Source: Candidatus Sulfopaludibacter sp. SbA3 (GTDB lineage Bacteria > Pseudomonadota > Alphaproteobacteria > Caulobacterales > Hyphomonadaceae). From it: a stretch of DNA of 64,000 bases. Shown here piece by piece: positions 9,317 to 18,061 of the stretch; positions within the stretch are counted from its first letter, which is position 1; each line of letters opens with the position of its first letter. A program made the position numbers and the translations under genes. The notes under the pieces were generated by a model. The model was not told the DNA's origin, ran no database searches, and saw only the letters and a program-made list of their open reading frames with translations. The stretch is from NCBI GenBank assembly GCA_945888325.1, contig CAMDAC010000009.1, positions 1 to 64,000 on the forward strand. The letters run 5' to 3'.

Positions 9317-10335
9317 CCCTTCCGTTCCCGGAGCTTCTCCCGGTACGCCCCCGGCGACACGCCGAACCAGCCCTTGAACGCCCGCATGAACGCCGTCTGG
9401 TCGCCGTAACCGAGCATTCCGGCGATCTCCGCCAGCGTCAGTTTTTCCTCATGGATGTAGACTTCCGCCGCCTCCTTGCGCGCCGCCGCCAACAGCTCGG
9501 AATAGGACAATCCCTCTTCCAGCAGCCGCCGCCGCAACGTGCGCCCGCTCATGCCCAGCAGCTTCGCGGTTTCCTCGAGGCTCGGCTTGCCGTTGCGGAT
9601 CTGCTTGTGCAGGCCGCTGATCACCAGCATCCGCAGCGAGCTGCCCGCCTCGAATGCGCCGAGGCGCGCATTCAGCCGCCCGGTCAGCAGCTGCACCAGC
9701 GCCGGATTGGCATTCGGCAGCGGCCGCGACACCAGCGCCGAATCGATCACCAGCATGTCTTCAGGCGCGCCGAAGCTCACCTCGTCCCCGAACAGCGCGC
9801 GGTAGAACGCGCAGGTCTCCGCCCTCGGCGGCGCGTGGCGGAACCGCACCTCCGCCACCGGCCGCTCCTGGTCCCAGAGCAGCCACCGCCCGATCGAGGA
9901 ATACCCCGCCAGGATCGCCTCGGTCACCCGGCGCATCGGCTCGGCGTCCGGAAATGAAGGCTCCAGAACGATCCGGGTCTCGGTTCGCGTCATCTCCAGC
10001 CGGGTGCGGGCCACTTCCTGCGTCAGCGGCTGGTAGCGGATGTTGATCTCCAGCGCCTCGCGGATCGTGGAGGCTGCCGCCAGCGCGTAGCCGACATCCA
10101 GGAAAGTCGCTGGCCGGAATTGCATGCCGACCCTGATCCCGACCGAATCCACCCCGGTCAGCTCCGCCGCCGCATTCAGCACCGTCGCCGTCAATTCCGC
10201 AGGAAACCGCGCATCCGGGTGGCTGAAGGCCGCTCTCCCGCCAGGCACGAGGGCGTAGAGCGCCTCTGCCGGCGCCCCGAGGGCGACCGAACTCTCAATA
10301 AAGTTCGACAAATAGGCGTTTGAAACTGTCGGCAC
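9313..10335 (-). CDS. AraC-family regulator with Arabinose_bd-type sensor domain
   Basis: A 340-residue regulator of the OruR/QuiR-like AraC subgroup. The N-terminal domain (about 20-205) is the PF12625-type ligand-binding region. The C-terminal double helix-turn-helix (about 240-335) shows KLLGMSGRTLRRRL and LAEIAGMLGYGDQTAFMRAFKGWFG written over two helices. Relatives often control lipid or amino-acid catabolic genes. No target gene is evident next door; the ~300-bp upstream spacer is free of other genes. Confidence 0.9.
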   Translation of the reverse strand: MPTVSNAYLSNFIESSVALGAPAEALYALVPGGRAAFSHPDARFPAELTATVLNAAAELTGVDSVGIRVGMQFRPATFLDVGYALAAASTIREALEINIRYQPLTQEVARTRLEMTRTETRIVLEPSFPDAEPMRRVTEAILAGYSSIGRWLLWDQERPVAEVRFRHAPPRAETCAFYRALFGDEVSFGAPEDMLVIDSALVSRPLPNANPALVQLLTGRLNARLGAFEAGSSLRMLVISGLHKQIRNGKPSLEETAKLLGMSGRTLRRRLLEEGLSYSELLAAARKEAAEVYIHEEKLTLAEIAGMLGYGDQTAFMRAFKGWFGVSPGAYREKLRERKG

Positions 10336-10639
10336 TGGGGGATAACGGGTCCGTTAATATTGTAGAGTGTGAGTAATGGGGGTCGTTTTTGCTTGTTCTG
10401 CCTCCGCGTTAACACGTATTGGCCCAAATTGACTGACGCTGTGGCCGAAAATGTCAAGACAGCAAAGTATCACAAAGTTTAACTGCAGGAACGGGACGCA
10501 CGCAGCAACCGGATGTTTCGGGGGAATGCTATCGGGTTGCGGTAACGTGTAGCGGCGCTGTCTGGGTGGCAGCGCCGCTTTCCGTTTGGCGCAGAGAAAA
10601 CAGCTTGCGCCCAGCCCTCATCTCATTACACCGGGACTC
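10336..10639. other. Gene-free spacer upstream of the AraC gene
   Basis: 304 bp with no credible coding frame. It should hold the AraC promoter (minus strand) and the tRNA-Pro promoter. A sequence TTGACT near 10428 could be a plus-strand -35, and a strong hairpin follows at 10551, so a short untranslated transcript on the plus strand is possible but unproven. Confidence 0.5.
10551..10587 (+). terminator. Terminator-like hairpin without an assigned gene
   Basis: Perfect 10-bp arms AGCGGCGCTG (10551-10560) and CAGCGCCGCT (10570-10579) with a 9-nt loop, then TTCCGTTT. It has the shape of an intrinsic terminator for plus-strand transcription, but no plus-strand gene lies upstream for more than 1 kb. 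It may end a small RNA or stop antisense transcription from entering the tRNA. Confidence 0.45.
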
Positions 10640-10716
<77 letters not shown>

Positions 10717-10751
10717 AAGTTTCAAATCGGGCTTGAGAGTCGATACAGGTC

Positions 10752-11060
10752 ATGGAAGCGCGGATCTACAAACCGGCAAAAAGCGCCATGCAATCAGGGC
10801 GCGGCAACACCAAGGACTGGGTGCTCGAGTTCGTCACCCCGGACGCCAAACGCCGGGTGGACCCGCTCATGGGCTGGACCGGCATCGACGACATGTCCGG
10901 CCAGGTCCGCCTCCACTTCGAAACCCGTGAGCAGGCGATCGCCTATGCCGAGCGCGAAGGCCTGACCTTCAGCGTCGAGGAAGCGCGCGAAAGAAAGCGC
11001 CTGATCAAATCCTACTCGGAAAACTTCTCGGCCTCGCGCAAACAGCCGTGGACACACTGA
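10752..11060 (+). CDS. NADH dehydrogenase accessory subunit, NDUFS4-like (ETC complex I subunit)
   Basis: A 102-residue protein of the ETC_C1_NDUFS4 family, an alphaproteobacterial/mitochondrial accessory subunit of respiratory complex I bound near the N-module. Recognisable segments are ARIYKPAKSAMQSG, WVLEF, DPLMGWTGIDDMSGQVRLHF and the EQAIAYAEREGLTF block. The C-terminus is the usual YSENFSASRKQPWTH. It sits between two tRNA genes, the typical solitary location away from the nuo operon. Its presence supports alphaproteobacterial origin. Confidence 0.95.
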   Translation: MEARIYKPAKSAMQSGRGNTKDWVLEFVTPDAKRRVDPLMGWTGIDDMSGQVRLHFETREQAIAYAEREGLTFSVEEARERKRLIKSYSENFSASRKQPWTH

Positions 11061-11086
11061 AGGCCCCCGCGCTACTCCGGGCCCAC

Positions 11087-11163
11087 GACTCCGTAGCTCA
11101 GCTGGATAGAGCGCTCGCCTTCTAAGCGAGTGGTCGCAGGTTCAAATCCTGCCGGGGTCGCCA
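11087..11163 (+). tRNA. tRNA-Arg (anticodon TCT)
   Basis: A 77-nt tRNA with acceptor GACTCCG/CGGGGTC (one G-T pair), anticodon stem CTCGC/GCGAG with loop CTTCTAA, T-loop TTCAAAT and encoded CCA. It decodes AGA and AGG. Confidence 0.97.
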
Positions 11164-11169
11164 CTCCCC

Positions 11170-12957
11170 TTAAAACTTGAAGCCCCCAGAGACCAACCGG
11201 TCATACCGCCCCTGTGTCATCGGGACATAGGTCGCCTCTTCGGGATCGAACATCCACAGCGGCTCGTTCACCTTGTCCGGATCGAACCCGTCCGCCACCA
11301 GCTCCACCTTGCGATACTTGAAGGTGCCAGTCGTCTCGGCTTCCGGCTGTACACGGATGAAAATCGGCACGGCATAGCTCGGCAGCTTGGCCGCGAGGGA
11401 CTTGTACAGCCCCGCAAAGTCCACCTCGCCCTCGGTCGTGATCGCCGCCATCCCGGCCTTGCCGTCCGTGCCCGGAATGGCCACGCCGTAGACGTTCGCC
11501 GTCTTGATCCCGTCCAGGCGCGACAAGGCCTCGCCGACTTCATTGGTCGAGACGTTCTCGCCCTTCCACCGGTACGTGTCGCCGATCCGGTCGACAAAAT
11601 AGATATACCCGTCCTTGTCCATGCGAAGCAGGTCGCCCGTGCGGAACCACAGGTCACCCTTGGTGAACACGTCGCGCAGCAGCTTCTTCTCGGTCGCCTT
11701 TTCGTCGTTATAGCCCTCGAACCGCTGGCGCACGTCGTCGCCGATCAGCCCCAGCGCCTCACCCGCCTCGTCCACAGCCGCCGGAATGCACAGCCCGTCC
11801 GGCCCGCGCACCGGTTGCTCGGTTTCGATGTCGAATTTCACGAAGGCAATATGCGCAAACTGTGATTTCAGCCAGCCCGGAATGCGCCCCACCGCGCCCA
11901 CCTTGCCGTCAAAGTTCAGGAAGCTGACATTGCCCTCGGTCGAACCATAGAACTCGCACAGGTGCGGAATGTTGAACCGGTCGAGGAACGCCTGCCACAC
12001 TTCCGGGCGAAGCCCGTTGCCAAACCCCGTCCGTATACGGTGCGCCCGCTCCTTAGGGTGCGGCGGCGAGTTCAGGAGATACCGGCACAGCTCGCCGATA
12101 TACACGATCGCCGTCGCCTTCTCGTTGACCGCATCATCCCAGAAAGCGCTCGCCGAGAACTTGCGCCGCACGATCGCCGTCGCCCCGGTCATCAGCGCCT
12201 GGCCGATCCCGCACAATCCGCCCGTGCCATGATATAGCGGCAGCGTGATGTAGATCTTGTCCTTTGGCGTGATCCGGCACGGCGCAATGAAGCTGCGCAT
12301 CATGCCCTGCGTGCGCGCCTGCGTCAGCCGCGCCGCCTTCGGCAGGCCCGTCGTGCCGGACGTGTAGACATACAGGCAGAGGTCCTTGCCCAGCATCCCC
12401 TTGCGCACCGACCGGTCCGGCCGCTTCTCCGAAAACGCCTCCAGCGCCCCGCCGAGGTCGGCGCCGAACTTGCCGCCCAGCGACCAGACCGGCGGCGAAC
12501 CCGAAATCAGCCCCATCGCCGCCCGGATCGGCGCGTCCTGGTCAGACCCGGTGACGACCAGCTTGGCGCTCGCAATGTTGACGCAGTGCGCCAGCCCCTC
12601 GCCTTCGAGGTTGTGATTGATCAGTGCCGTGACGAGTCCGGCCTTCGCAAAGCCCGCCCAGGCCGCCACGTATTCCGGCCGGTTCTCCATGTACAGGGCC
12701 ACGCAGTCCCCCGGCTTCAGCCCCTGCGCCATCGCCCAGTTGGCAAACCGGCTGGCCAGCGCATCGAACTCGCCATAGGTCGTCGACTTGCCCTCGAACC
12801 GGAACGCGATATTGCCCCGGTGCGCGTCCACCGCCCGTTCGAAATCATCCGCCACCAGGAAGTCGGAGTCCGGCGAAATGTCGCCCGTCCATTTTTTCAG
12901 GAGCTGCGCATCCTGAAAAAACTTGAACTCGCGCGAGAGTATGGCGATGGGGTTCAT
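11170..12957 (-). CDS. Long-chain/very-long-chain acyl-CoA synthetase (FATP-like)
   Basis: A 595-residue AMP-forming ligase activating fatty acids to acyl-CoA. It shows the P-loop YTSGTTGLPKAAR (198-210), the adenine motif region EFYGSTEGNVSFLNFDGKVG, and the late hinge segment DTYRWKGENVSTNEVGEAL characteristic of the fatty-acid-transport-protein/VLACS branch rather than FadD. Fatty-acid or sterol-type carboxylates are likely substrates. It is divergent from a TesB-type thioesterase (start 168 bp away), so the pair may set the acyl-CoA/free acid balance under a shared control region. Confidence 0.93.
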   Translation of the reverse strand: MNPIAILSREFKFFQDAQLLKKWTGDISPDSDFLVADDFERAVDAHRGNIAFRFEGKSTTYGEFDALASRFANWAMAQGLKPGDCVALYMENRPEYVAAWAGFAKAGLVTALINHNLEGEGLAHCVNIASAKLVVTGSDQDAPIRAAMGLISGSPPVWSLGGKFGADLGGALEAFSEKRPDRSVRKGMLGKDLCLYVYTSGTTGLPKAARLTQARTQGMMRSFIAPCRITPKDKIYITLPLYHGTGGLCGIGQALMTGATAIVRRKFSASAFWDDAVNEKATAIVYIGELCRYLLNSPPHPKERAHRIRTGFGNGLRPEVWQAFLDRFNIPHLCEFYGSTEGNVSFLNFDGKVGAVGRIPGWLKSQFAHIAFVKFDIETEQPVRGPDGLCIPAAVDEAGEALGLIGDDVRQRFEGYNDEKATEKKLLRDVFTKGDLWFRTGDLLRMDKDGYIYFVDRIGDTYRWKGENVSTNEVGEALSRLDGIKTANVYGVAIPGTDGKAGMAAITTEGEVDFAGLYKSLAAKLPSYAVPIFIRVQPEAETTGTFKYRKVELVADGFDPDKVNEPLWMFDPEEATYVPMTQGRYDRLVSGGFKF

Positions 12958-13125
12958 GAGCGGCGCCTCCGGCCTGAGAGGGTCGTTTGGATAAACGGGT
13001 TTGCGGTGGTTGAAGACAAGGGCGTTTCGCCCTTCTTGTCAAAGAAAACCGGCGTGATGACGCGATTGCTTTACCCGGCGTGACAGCATATTGCTGCGCC
13101 GCACAACAAGAAAGAGGAGCCGCAC

Positions 13126-14007
13126 ATGGCGACCGATCCCGTAGGCGACCTGCTGACCTTGCTCGACATCGAGCGCCTTGAACTGGACCTTTTCCGCGGC
13201 CAGAGCCCGGACGAGGAGGAAAGCCAGCGCGTGTTCGGCGGCCAGGTTATCGCCCAGGCCCTCGTCGCCGCCTACCGCACCGTGCCGGACGACCGCACCT
13301 GCCACTCCCTGCACGCCTATTTCATCCGCCCGGGCGACCCGAAAGTGCCGATCATCTACCAGGTCGACCATTCCCGCGATGGCGGCAGCTTCACCACCCG
13401 CCGTGTCGTCGCGATCCAGCACGGCAAGCAGATCTTCAACCTCGCCGCCAGCTTCCACGTCGCCGAGGAAGCCTGGCACCACCAGCACGAGATGCCGAAA
13501 GTGATCGGCCCGGACGAAGTCGAAGACCGCAGCGAATGGCGCAAACGCTTTGCCGAAAAACTGCCCGAGCGCCACCGCGGCCATTTCCTCCGCCCCCGTC
13601 CCATCGACATGCGCGAAATCGCCCCGCTGCACCCGACGCGCCCCGCCATCGCCAGCGACCAGCACGACCTCTGGTTCCGCGTCGCCCGCCCCATCGACGA
13701 GGCGCCCTGGCTGCACCACTGCCTCCTCGCCTACGCCTCCGACATGGCCCTCCTCGGAACCGGCAACCGCCCGCATGGCGTCTCCTGGATGACCGGCGAG
13801 CTGATGTCGGCCAGCCTCGACCACGCGATGTGGTTCCACGCCCCGCTGAAGTTCGACGACTGGCACCTCTACTCGATGGACAGCCCCTATGCCGGCGGCG
13901 GCCGCAGCTTCAACCGCGGCAAGGTCTTCGACGCAGCCGGCAACCTCGTCGCCTCCGTCGCCCAGGAAGGCCTGATGCGCAAGGTCGTCCGCAAACCGAA
14001 GGACTGA
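13126..14007 (+). CDS. tesB: Acyl-CoA thioesterase II
   Basis: A 293-residue double-hotdog thioesterase that hydrolyses medium- and long-chain acyl-CoA. The N-terminal hotdog has FGGQVIAQALVAAYRTV and SLHAYFIRPGD. The C-terminal hotdog has LLAYASDMALLGTG, whose Asp207 corresponds to the catalytic Asp of E. coli TesB, and SASLDHAMWFHAP. Length matches the family (about 285-290). A strong AGAGGAG ribosome-binding site precedes the ATG. It is divergent from the acyl-CoA synthetase gene. Confidence 0.96.
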   Translation: MATDPVGDLLTLLDIERLELDLFRGQSPDEEESQRVFGGQVIAQALVAAYRTVPDDRTCHSLHAYFIRPGDPKVPIIYQVDHSRDGGSFTTRRVVAIQHGKQIFNLAASFHVAEEAWHHQHEMPKVIGPDEVEDRSEWRKRFAEKLPERHRGHFLRPRPIDMREIAPLHPTRPAIASDQHDLWFRVARPIDEAPWLHHCLLAYASDMALLGTGNRPHGVSWMTGELMSASLDHAMWFHAPLKFDDWHLYSMDSPYAGGGRSFNRGKVFDAAGNLVASVAQEGLMRKVVRKPKD

Positions 14008-14412
14008 CCCTCTTCCCTTCTCACGGCGCACCCCCATGTGCCGTCATCCCGGGATTTGCAAAACAAATACCCGGGACCCAGGCTGCCTTGCGCGAAGGCG
14101 ATGACAAACCGCCACGGGATGAGAAAAAATCGATAAAAAATGAGAATCAATGAGAAAAATTCGACATCCCCTGTGCATTGACTGCATGCGGATGAAGCAA
14201 GTTTTCGAGGACGAGCGAGCTCAGCCCCCCGGACTTGCGCCTACAGGAAACGTACTTCCCAAAAAATAAAATCCATCCCGATCAAGCGCTTGTAAAATAC
14301 CCGGTAATTCCTTCCGCCACACCTCCGTGCACGGAGTTATACTCTGTGGATGGTCTCACCGAATACTTTCACAACAAAGCAAACCCCGCTGAGGCCTGCT
14401 GAGAACCTGGCC
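14008..14412. other. AT-rich gene-free spacer between convergent tesB and accessory module
   Basis: 405 bp without a credible gene. The central part (about 14100-14360) is clearly more AT-rich than the surroundings, with three short near-repeats ATGAGAA(AAA)T at 14119, 14140 and 14150. The tesB-proximal part holds an inverted repeat. The composition break suggests a module boundary or degraded insertion rather than regulatory DNA, since both flanking genes end here. Confidence 0.55.
14047..14076. repeat. Bulged inverted repeat downstream of tesB
   Basis: Arms TCCCGGGATTTG (14047-14058) and CAAATACCCGGGA (14064-14076) pair with a single-base bulge and a 5-nt loop. There is no T-tract, so it is a poor intrinsic terminator. 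It resembles short dispersed palindromes containing CCCGGGA seen in intergenic DNA of related genomes, but only this copy occurs here. Confidence 0.5.
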
Positions 14413-15186
14413 TCAGGTCACCGAGCCATACTCCGCGCCCGCCGCGCCGAACCAGTCGCGCCAGAACGCCTTCACTTCGCCCAGCGGCAACGCATACTCC
14501 TGACGCGGCACAATCCGCGCGACCACTTCGACGCCTTCCAGCCCCGCCCGCATGTCCGCGAGCGAAGACTCCGCCCAGACGTCCGCATCTACGCCGCTCT
14601 TGTACATCGAGAAGCCCGGCGAATGCTGCATCAGGTCGGACACGAGGATCAGCCGGCGCACCGGCACATGGCCCTGGAAGTCCGGACGGTCGGCCAGCGT
14701 ATACATCGCCTCCATCAGCGGCGAGCTCGGCGCCACGGTATCGCGCAGCGACTCGTCGGCCCGCAGCATCAGAGGCGCATGGAATCTCCGCTCCCAAGCC
14801 GCCGCGATCATCTTCGGGTTCTGGAAGATCGGATTGGATTCTGCCGTGCTCCCCGGCGAGCAACCGGTGAACACCTGCACCGGATCATACGGCGAAGCCG
14901 AGTTCGGCACGACCAGCGTCAGGCGCCCATGCCGCGGCAGGCTGCGCGCCTCCCCATCGAGCAGCGTGCGGACCCATTCGAGGTCCGTCGCGTTGAACGG
15001 ATCGGACTGGTCGACCAGAACGATCGTATGCACCGGATCCTCGCGGTCCAGCCGGCAGCTCGTCTCCTCGTCGGTGGAGGGCGGCTGATGGATGGCAGCG
15101 GCGGCAAACAGTCCGAATACGGAGGTCAGCATCAGCGCAATCGCGATGCGCCAAAACCAGGGGCCTTTTTCTCTACGACGCGGCAT
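14413..15186 (-). CDS. Membrane-anchored VWA-like protein, partner of the four-TM protein
   Basis: A 257-residue protein. A basic N-terminus and one transmembrane helix (about 12-32) anchor it with the rest probably outside the cytoplasm. The domain at about 50-240 resembles a von Willebrand A fold: first strand IVLVDQSDPFN with a degenerate DxSxS metal site (DQSDP), a central VAPSSPLMEAM stretch with the Thr/Ser expected opposite, and RLILVSDLMQHSPG, which matches the fourth strand with its Asp. Metal binding is uncertain. It follows the 523-residue membrane gene by 3 bp on the same strand, so the two are one operon. No exact family is recognised. Confidence 0.7.
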   Translation of the reverse strand: MPRRREKGPWFWRIAIALMLTSVFGLFAAAAIHQPPSTDEETSCRLDREDPVHTIVLVDQSDPFNATDLEWVRTLLDGEARSLPRHGRLTLVVPNSASPYDPVQVFTGCSPGSTAESNPIFQNPKMIAAAWERRFHAPLMLRADESLRDTVAPSSPLMEAMYTLADRPDFQGHVPVRRLILVSDLMQHSPGFSMYKSGVDADVWAESSLADMRAGLEGVEVVARIVPRQEYALPLGEVKAFWRDWFGAAGAEYGSVT

Positions 15187-15189
15187 GGT

Positions 15190-16761
15190 CTATCCTGTCC
15201 TCTTGGCTTCGCCAGAGGCTTTCACCTCCCGCACCCGGCCGATTTCTTCGGCCACTTTCTTCTCGATCGACGACAGACCCTGCTGCACCTGCTGGATATG
15301 CGTCTCCAGCCATTCGCGCGTCAGGTTCAGCGCCGTGATGTTCTGGTAGATCACCTTGATCGCTGCATTCGCCTGCGCGCGTTCCTTCGCATAATCCAAG
15401 GGCGGCAGTTGCGGCGTGATGATCTCGTCGAAATAGGCCGGGCATGCCGCCTGCTCGCCCAGCTTGTCGCGCAGGCTGTTGCGCGTGCGACGGTGCGCCT
15501 GGCGATAGGCGACCTTCAGGCCGCGCTCCTGGTCGGCCGCCTTGGCGGCAATCGAGACAGCAATATCGCGCCGCGATTCCAGCAGGTTCATCGCCTTCTC
15601 GATTTCCCGCTTCGCCATCGCATGGCGCGACAGCTGCGTCTCGAACCACATCCGGCTCGCCGAGAAATATCCGGAAAGATCCCCTCGCAAATCCTCGCGC
15701 AGTTGCTGGCGGTGCTCGTAGGCCTTGCGCTCCTTGCGCCACACCCGGCCATAACCCGGATAGGGATCGGAAATCCGGTCATAGCCCTCGTAGACCGCCA
15801 GCGCGAAAACCGTCAGTCCAAGGATCAGCAGCGCCAGAGCCACGAAGCTCTCGAAACCGATGATATTCGGGAACATGTCGCGCACGACCAGTCCCGGCGG
15901 GATCTGGAACATCGAGAACTCGGCCAGCGTCCCCGCCGCTTCGGCGGCGACAAGCCCCTCTTCCACCGCGTCGCGGAAGTGCGCAACGAAGAAGTTGAGG
16001 AAGATGCCGGTTAGGATGCAGATGCCCGCAATCACCCCGCCCGCCACCTTGGCCGGCATCGCCGGATGGTTGAGATAGCGCAGGCCGAAGAAGCCCGCCG
16101 TCACGCCGAACAAAACGTTGACCGCCGAAACGCCGAACGCAACCAGCAAACCGCCCAAGAGCCCGGCGCTCTGCGCGTCTTTGAACAGGAATGCGTTGAA
16201 CGCGCCTTCCACCAGCATGATGAAGACGAGGATGGCAATCGCCTGCTCCACGTTCTTCTTGATGTCCGGCGTCCGCTGGCCAATGCCCGCGCCGTGGCGT
16301 TCCTTGAACGATTGCAACTCGATGATCGCGGCGGAATGGCGCTCCTTCGCGTCATTGGAATCGTCGGTCTCATAGTGGCGGTATTCGTGCTCTTCGGCCT
16401 TGATCGCCTCGCGCAGCTGGTCGGGGTGAATGTCGGCCGGCGCGGTGTCGTGGATATAGTCGCGCACCCTGGCGGCGGTCGTCGACATCCAGGTCGTCAG
16501 GCCCCGGCGCACTTCCTCGGCGCGCTCGGCGATCAGCTGTTCGCGCTCGCTCCACTGGTCCTGGTTCATCGCTTCGGATGAAGGCAGCGCATCCTCTGCG
16601 TCACGCCGCGCGTCCTTGCGGGTCATGCCCCGGCTGAGGCCCAGCTCGCCCTTGGCGCGCTTGCCTTTCAGTCCGTGGTTTGACAATTCATTGCGGCCCT
16701 CGAGCGGTTTGATCTGCTTCGGGCATCCGATGTCCGTGCCCCAGCGCACAGTCTTCTTCAT
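15190..16761 (-). CDS. Four-TM protein with cytoplasmic coiled-coil flanks, function unknown
   Basis: A 523-residue protein. Residues 1-175 are hydrophilic with a long charged helix (about 70-170). Four hydrophobic segments follow at about 188-208, 214-242, 255-278 and 313-340. Residues about 345-520 are again long charged helices, including KREIEKAMNLLESRRDIAVS, and end in a basic tail. Even TM number puts both soluble parts on the same, probably cytoplasmic, side. It is the first gene of a two-gene operon with an anchored VWA-like protein. The layout recalls stator-like or mechanosensing membrane complexes, but no sequence motif proves that. The 275-bp upstream spacer should hold its promoter. 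Confidence 0.65.
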   Translation of the reverse strand: MKKTVRWGTDIGCPKQIKPLEGRNELSNHGLKGKRAKGELGLSRGMTRKDARRDAEDALPSSEAMNQDQWSEREQLIAERAEEVRRGLTTWMSTTAARVRDYIHDTAPADIHPDQLREAIKAEEHEYRHYETDDSNDAKERHSAAIIELQSFKERHGAGIGQRTPDIKKNVEQAIAILVFIMLVEGAFNAFLFKDAQSAGLLGGLLVAFGVSAVNVLFGVTAGFFGLRYLNHPAMPAKVAGGVIAGICILTGIFLNFFVAHFRDAVEEGLVAAEAAGTLAEFSMFQIPPGLVVRDMFPNIIGFESFVALALLILGLTVFALAVYEGYDRISDPYPGYGRVWRKERKAYEHRQQLREDLRGDLSGYFSASRMWFETQLSRHAMAKREIEKAMNLLESRRDIAVSIAAKAADQERGLKVAYRQAHRRTRNSLRDKLGEQAACPAYFDEIITPQLPPLDYAKERAQANAAIKVIYQNITALNLTREWLETHIQQVQQGLSSIEKKVAEEIGRVREVKASGEAKRTG

Positions 16762-17036
16762 CCTGTCTGTCCTTGTAGCGTTATCCGAAAGCCTCCCATC
16801 AGGGCCTGATGCGAAGCGTGGGCGCCGAGACTTGACAGAGTCTGAACGTGGAAGGCTCCTTCCAAAATGGTAATGTTCGTTAACTGAGCAATTTGTAATG
16901 CGCTGCAGGCACGCGCAATCCGAACGAATTCATCGGCTTAGGGGGCGGCTGTATCCACGAGGACACAGCAGGCGCAAATCTTGCGCGGTAAGGCTTTGCT
17001 AAGGCCTGTGTTCAAACGGAGGTCAAAGCGCCCGGA

Positions 17037-17978
17037 TCAGGCGCATTCGCGCAGCAACTCCAGCAGCGCGCCGCCGGACTGGTAAGCCGCGAAGATATCC
17101 CCGCTCGGCAGATAGCCGAAGGGGATCGCCACCCGCTTCGACTCCGCCTCGAAACCCGCCTTCCAGGTCTTGGTCGTCTCCGACCCTGACAGCGCAATCC
17201 CGCGCATTTTCGCAAACACGCCGTCGATCAGAAACGGATCATCGCTGAGCGAATAACGCATCTCGTCCCGGAACGTGTCCGAATGGATTGTGGAGCCGAT
17301 CGCCCAGGCCGCCTCGATATCGCGCACGAAGCTGCTCACGAATTGCATGTCGCCGGCGCTCTTCTGGGTCACGGTCTCATAGAACCGCCGCGCACCGATG
17401 CGCCGCGTAATCTGGCGCAGCGCCTCCAGCGAAACGCGCGCACCGGCAGGATTCTGGAGGGCCTGAACGAGGATCGGCCCGAACCATTGCGGGCGAAACT
17501 CCACCAGGATGTCCCGGTTGAACACGCAGTTCACATAGGCCGAATAGGTCACCCGCGGCGAAGCACTGGCGAGGCGGTAACCCACCGGGCACGCCGATCC
17601 GACCGAGACCAGCACGACATTCTCCAGCTTGGCCTCATTGAGGAAGTGTTCGAGCAGCGCCGCCTGTTCGTCCACCGCGCCGACCCGGTCCGACGCGCCG
17701 AAGCCCGGCCGGCGGACCGCGAAAGTGCCAAACCCGGCTTCCGCCGCATCGACGCAGAAGCCCCAGGCCGGACAGTTCGCGTATTCCAGGGAATGCAGGA
17801 AAATCAGCGGCCTCAGATGATCGGCGCCAAACTGCATGTATTCCAGCCGCCGCTTCGACGGCCCGACCCGCGCCGACTGCCACACCCGCAGCACACGCTT
17901 CTTGTCGCCGACTTCGTCGAGCGCATTTCCGCGCGGAGAATCCGCCGGCGCAGGAGAGAGAATCGAGACATTGGTCAT
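17037..17978 (-). CDS. Alpha/beta-hydrolase-fold protein lacking the catalytic Ser and His
   Basis: A 313-residue protein with the layout of an alpha/beta hydrolase: PLIFLHSLEY (oxyanion region), VRRPGFGASD (89-97), and a nucleophile-elbow region VLVSVGSACPVGYRLA. Aligned on the conserved Pro, the position of the nucleophile Ser is Gly127, and the usual GxSxG is absent. Near the C-terminus LPSGDIFAAYQSGGALLELL aligns with the loop that normally carries the catalytic His, but has Asp294. A binding or regulatory role is therefore more likely than hydrolysis. A damaged paralogue lies just upstream on the same strand. A shift of one residue that makes Ser128 the nucleophile cannot be excluded. 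Confidence 0.7.
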   Translation of the reverse strand: MTNVSILSPAPADSPRGNALDEVGDKKRVLRVWQSARVGPSKRRLEYMQFGADHLRPLIFLHSLEYANCPAWGFCVDAAEAGFGTFAVRRPGFGASDRVGAVDEQAALLEHFLNEAKLENVVLVSVGSACPVGYRLASASPRVTYSAYVNCVFNRDILVEFRPQWFGPILVQALQNPAGARVSLEALRQITRRIGARRFYETVTQKSAGDMQFVSSFVRDIEAAWAIGSTIHSDTFRDEMRYSLSDDPFLIDGVFAKMRGIALSGSETTKTWKAGFEAESKRVAIPFGYLPSGDIFAAYQSGGALLELLRECA

Positions 17979-18061
17979 GATTGATCAGCGCGGTACCTAA
18001 CCCGCCGGCACGTTTTGGCAACTAGCGTGCAGGAAGTGACGCAAAGTTGATGTTCGGCGCC

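Noticed and set aside
14350-16014. 554-residue plus-strand frame opposite the two membrane genes
   Set aside because: Arg/His/Gln-rich antisense reading. The minus-strand frames have proper TM helices and coiled coils.
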